Shown piece by piece: positions 58,601-64,000 of a stretch of DNA of 64,000 nucleotides; the stretch's first letter is position 1; every line of letters starts with the position of its first letter. The notes below the pieces were generated by a model. The model searched no databases. It was not told where the DNA came from and saw only the letters and a list, made by a program, of their open reading frames with translations. This DNA comes from Mycolicibacterium chubuense NBB4 (GTDB taxonomy: Bacteria > Actinomycetota > Actinomycetes > Mycobacteriales > Mycobacteriaceae): NCBI RefSeq assembly GCF_000266905.1, contig NC_018027.1, positions 1,488,001 through 1,552,000 of the forward strand, written 5' to 3'. Both the position numbers and the translations under genes were made by a program.

Positions 58601-59104
58601 GTGCCACAGCCCCAAGGGGCACCGGCTGGCTACGGTCAGCTCATGAGTGAGGACTCCCGGCCGATGTCGATCCTGTCCGAAACCGATTGCTGGAAGCTGC
58701 TCGAAGGCACGGCGCTCGGGCGGCTGGTCACCAGCGTCGACGGGCATCCGGCGATCTTTCCCGTCAACTTCGCCGTGCAGCGCCGCACCGTTCTGTTCCG
58801 CACGGCCGAAGGCACCAAGCTGGTCAGCACCGCCATCAACAACAACGTGTTGTTCGAGGCCGACGGTCACGGCACCGCTGAAGGCTGGAGTGTGATCGTC
58901 AAGGGGGTCGCCCGTGCCCTGCGCGATGACGACGACATCGCCGACGCCCAACGTGCGCAACTGCTTCCGTGGCCGGCCACGGACAAGCCACATTTCGTTC
59001 GCATCCGCCCCCTGAGTGTCACCGGACGGCGCTTTCTGTTCGGGCCCGAACCGGACCCCGCGCCGTCGAAGGACTTCACCGGGGCGCGCGCAGACGCCCA
59101 CTGA
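58601..59104 (+). CDS. PPOX-family protein
   Basis: A 167-residue pyridoxamine-phosphate-oxidase-like protein. Signature MSILSETDCWKLLEGTALGRL, then HPAIFPVNFAVQRRTVLFRT, LVSTAINNNVLFEAD and WSVIVKGVARALRDDDDI. The GTG at 58601 has AAAGGA five bases upstream, the best ribosome site; ATG 58643 would give 153 residues and fits the family N-terminus. It lies between otsB1 and the phosphoribosyltransferase fusion, in the same direction, with 60 bases upstream of its start and 27 downstream of its stop. Confidence 0.75.
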   Translation: MPQPQGAPAGYGQLMSEDSRPMSILSETDCWKLLEGTALGRLVTSVDGHPAIFPVNFAVQRRTVLFRTAEGTKLVSTAINNNVLFEADGHGTAEGWSVIVKGVARALRDDDDIADAQRAQLLPWPATDKPHFVRIRPLSVTGRRFLFGPEPDPAPSKDFTGARADAH

Positions 59105-59131
59105 CGATCCATCACGGAACGGAGCACGACC

Positions 59132-61177
59132 ATGACGACGGCGCGAAAGTTGACCGGCAGACCCCCGCGACGGGTGTTCCGGGACCGCCGCGAGGCGGGC
59201 CAGGTGCTGGCGGGCCTGCTGAGCGGTTACCGCGGCAGAGCGGGAGTCATCGTTCTCGGTCTGGCCCGTGGCGGTGTGCCGGTGGCGTGGGAAGTCGCTG
59301 CAGCACTGGGGGTTCCGCTCGAGGTGTTCATCGTCCGCAAGCTCGGCGCCCCCGGGCACGAGGAGTTCGCGATGGGCGCGCTGGCCAGCGGTGGCCGGGT
59401 CGTCGTGAACGACGATGTGGTACGCGGACTGCGGGTGACCCCTCAGCAGTTGCGTGACGTCGCCGAGCGCGAGGGCCGCGAGCTGATCCGCCGGGAGGCG
59501 GCCTACCGTGCCGGACGCCCGCCGCTCGAGCTGGCGGGCAAGACGGTCATCCTGGTCGACGACGGTCTGGCGACCGGCGCCAGCATGTTCGCCGCCGTCC
59601 AGGCGCTGCGGGAGATGGAGCCCGCCGAGATCGTCATCGCCGTGCCGGCCGCCCCGGAATCGACCTGCCGGGAGTTCTCGGGCATCGTCGACGACGTCGT
59701 CTGCGCGTCGATGCCCACGCCCTTTCTGGCGGTCGGGGAGTCGTTCTGGGATTTCAGTCAGGTCAGCGACGACGAGGTGCGGGAGCTGCTCACCACGCCG
59801 ACCGTCGGTCTGGCCACCGCGCGGCTGCGGGTGGCGGAGACGCCCGCCGACATCATCGAGCGCAGCGCGGTCGACGCACCCTCAGGTGTGCCGCCGCACG
59901 AGGCGCTGGAGGAACTGATCGGCGACGCACGCATCGTGCTGATCGGCGAGAGTTCGCACGGGACGCAGGAGTTCTATCAGGCCCGGGCGGAGATCACGAA
60001 GTGGCTGATCGAGGAGAAGGGCGTCTGCGGGGTGGCCGCCGAAGCCGACTGGCCGGACGCTTACCGCGTCAACCGCTATGTGCGGGGCCAGGGCCAGGAC
60101 ACCACCGCGGACGAGGCGCTCAGCGGCTTCGAGCGATTCCCCGGCTGGATGTGGCGCAACACCGTCGTGCGGGATTTCGTCGACTGGCTGCACGCACACA
60201 ATGCCCGCCGGCGCGACGCCGGAGGACGTCAGACGGGGTTCTACGGTCTCGACCTCTACAGCCTGCACCGGTCGATGCGGGAGGTGGTCGGCTATCTCGA
60301 GAACGTCGATCCGGTCGCCGCGGACCGCGCCCGCAGGCGCTACGCCTGCTTCGACCACACGTCCGCCGACGACGGCCAGGCCTACGGGTTCGCCGCGGCC
60401 TTCGGCGCGGGTCTGTCCTGTGAGGCGCAGGCCGTCGAGCAACTGGTCGAATTGCAGCGCAGCGCACTGGAATACGCGCGCAGAGACGGTCTGCTGGCCG
60501 AGGACGAGTTCTTCTACGCCCAGCAGAACGCTCAGACGGTGCGCAACGCCGAGGTGTACTACCGGGCGATGTTCGGTGGGCGCGTCACGTCGTGGAACCT
60601 GCGGGACCGGCACATGGCCGAGACGCTGAATGCGTTGCTGGCCCACCTGGACCGGCAGAGCGGTGCCGAGCCGGCCCGAATCGTGGTGTGGGCGCACAAC
60701 TCCCACGTCGGTGACGCACGGGCCACCGAGGTCGGTGCCGACGGTCAGCTGACGCTGGGGCAGCTGGTCCGGGAGCATCACGGTGAGCGTTCGCGCCTGA
60801 TCGGATTCACCACCTACACCGGCACGGTGACGGCGGCCAGCGAGTGGGGCGGCCTCGCGGAACGCAAGGTGGTCCGTCCGGCGCTCACCGGCAGCGTGGA
60901 GGAGCTGTTCCACGAGGTGGGCCGGCCGGAGTTCCTGGTTTCGCCGATCATCAGCCGTGCGTCCGCCGAGCCGCTCGACACCGTGCGGCTCGGCCGCGCC
61001 ATAGGTGTCATCTACTTGCCCGCGACCGAACGACAGAGCCACTATTACCACGTGAGGACTGGGGATCAGTTCGACGGCGTCATCCACATCGACCGGACCA
61101 CGGCGCTCGAGCCGCTGGAGGTCACGAGTCTGTGGGTCGCCGGTGAGACGCCCGAGACCTATCCGACGGGCCTGTAG
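59132..61177 (+). CDS. Rv2030c-like phosphoribosyltransferase / erythromycin-esterase-like fusion
   Basis: A 681-residue protein, exactly the length of Rv2030c. Residues 15-215: phosphoribosyltransferase fold with [32 protein letters not shown] and the PRPP motif [13 protein letters not shown] (139-151). Residues 260-675: erythromycin-esterase-like domain with [61 protein letters not shown] and a C-terminal [12 protein letters not shown]. The substrate of either half is unknown; known EreA enzymes open macrolide rings. Rv2030c is in the DosR regulon next to pfkB, which follows here with two bases between. GGAACGGAG precedes the ATG. Confidence 0.88.
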   Translation: MTTARKLTGRPPRRVFRDRREAGQVLAGLLSGYRGRAGVIVLGLARGGVPVAWEVAAALGVPLEVFIVRKLGAPGHEEFAMGALASGGRVVVNDDVVRGLRVTPQQLRDVAEREGRELIRREAAYRAGRPPLELAGKTVILVDDGLATGASMFAAVQALREMEPAEIVIAVPAAPESTCREFSGIVDDVVCASMPTPFLAVGESFWDFSQVSDDEVRELLTTPTVGLATARLRVAETPADIIERSAVDAPSGVPPHEALEELIGDARIVLIGESSHGTQEFYQARAEITKWLIEEKGVCGVAAEADWPDAYRVNRYVRGQGQDTTADEALSGFERFPGWMWRNTVVRDFVDWLHAHNARRRDAGGRQTGFYGLDLYSLHRSMREVVGYLENVDPVAADRARRRYACFDHTSADDGQAYGFAAAFGAGLSCEAQAVEQLVELQRSALEYARRDGLLAEDEFFYAQQNAQTVRNAEVYYRAMFGGRVTSWNLRDRHMAETLNALLAHLDRQSGAEPARIVVWAHNSHVGDARATEVGADGQLTLGQLVREHHGERSRLIGFTTYTGTVTAASEWGGLAERKVVRPALTGSVEELFHEVGRPEFLVSPIISRASAEPLDTVRLGRAIGVIYLPATERQSHYYHVRTGDQFDGVIHIDRTTALEPLEVTSLWVAGETPETYPTGL

Positions 61178-61179
61178 AG

Positions 61180-63934
<2,755 letters not shown>

Positions 63935-63965
63935 TCAGCGCGTCAGGGACGCGACGGCCGGCACG

Positions 63966-64000
63966 TCACACCGTCTCGCCGGCTTCCACGCGGAACTGCG
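63966..64000 (-). CDS. C-terminal end of a gene running off the window
   Basis: A reading frame on the minus strand enters from the right edge and ends at TGA 63966-63968 with residues QFRVEAGETV. Only eleven codons are visible. It would be convergent with the kinase. The frame has actinobacterial codon use, but other frames are open here too, so this is a weak call. Confidence 0.25.
   Translation of the reverse strand, partial: QFRVEAGETV

Overview
The window is high-GC actinobacterial DNA and almost certainly a fast-growing mycobacterium (Mycolicibacterium type). Evidence: a PE-PPE-domain secreted protein, a PGRS-like Gly-rich protein, an LdtMt-type L,D-transpeptidase, F420/PPOX and LLM oxidoreductases, a WS/DGAT acyltransferase, an Rv2525c-type Tat protein, and a long run of genes whose closest known architectures are the DosR (dormancy) regulon genes of M. 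tuberculosis. Family identifications come from reading the translations; no database search was run.

Layout. 1-7.9 kb: membrane protein, TetR regulator, type-B carboxylesterase, L,D-transpeptidase, zinc-ribbon thioredoxin, a MarR-MFS efflux pair, a GlcG/HbpS-like protein, a PPOX protein and the in-frame-deleted remnant of an LLM oxidoreductase. 7.9-16.4 kb: cell-envelope and secreted proteins (PE-PPE hydrolase with an Ala-rich repeat tail, Rv2525c-like protein, serine beta-lactamase-like hydrolase, small lipoprotein, Trp/Pro-rich exported protein, PGRS-like/GH5 fusion). 16.4-21.9 kb: an operon P-type ATPase > LLM oxidoreductase > MgtC/DUF4010 protein, divergent from a small membrane protein across two DosR-like boxes. 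22-29.6 kb: CapK-like ligase, then a sulfur module (persulfide dioxygenase-rhodanese, TauE/SafE permease, sulfite-oxidase-like molybdoenzyme, peroxiredoxin) with two TACCC-N4-GGGTA dyads resembling CsoR/CstR operators, then an ArsR-CDF metal efflux pair. 29.6-36.6 kb: STAS protein, membrane protein, WS/DGAT plus alpha/beta hydrolase, a complete IS481-family element with terminal inverted repeats and a 6-bp target duplication, and a DevS-type histidine kinase.

36.6-64 kb is a dense dormancy-type island: universal stress proteins (five), two Acg-type nitroreductases, an Rv1733c-like membrane protein, a zinc alcohol dehydrogenase, a GNAT, a RafH-like ribosome hibernation factor, an Rv2004c-like P-loop protein, PEP synthase, a P1B ATPase with a C-terminal hemerythrin domain, an Rv2006/OtsB1-like HAD-TPP-GH65 protein, PPOX proteins, an Rv2030c-like phosphoribosyltransferase/erythromycin-esterase fusion, PfkB and a second DevS-type heme-GAF kinase. 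In and upstream of these genes I count fifteen intergenic copies, strong to weak, of a GGGAC-N4-GNCCC palindrome (DosR-box pattern), often as pairs 22-23 bp apart. No DosR response regulator lies inside the window.

Taken together, the right half reads as a hypoxia/NO-responsive programme: sensing (two GAF kinases), translational shutdown (RafH-like), redox and stress proteins, storage and rerouting of carbon (WS/DGAT, PEP synthase, OtsB1-like, PfkB), and metal/oxygen handling (two P-type ATPases). The sulfur module is a separate unit with its own operator pattern.
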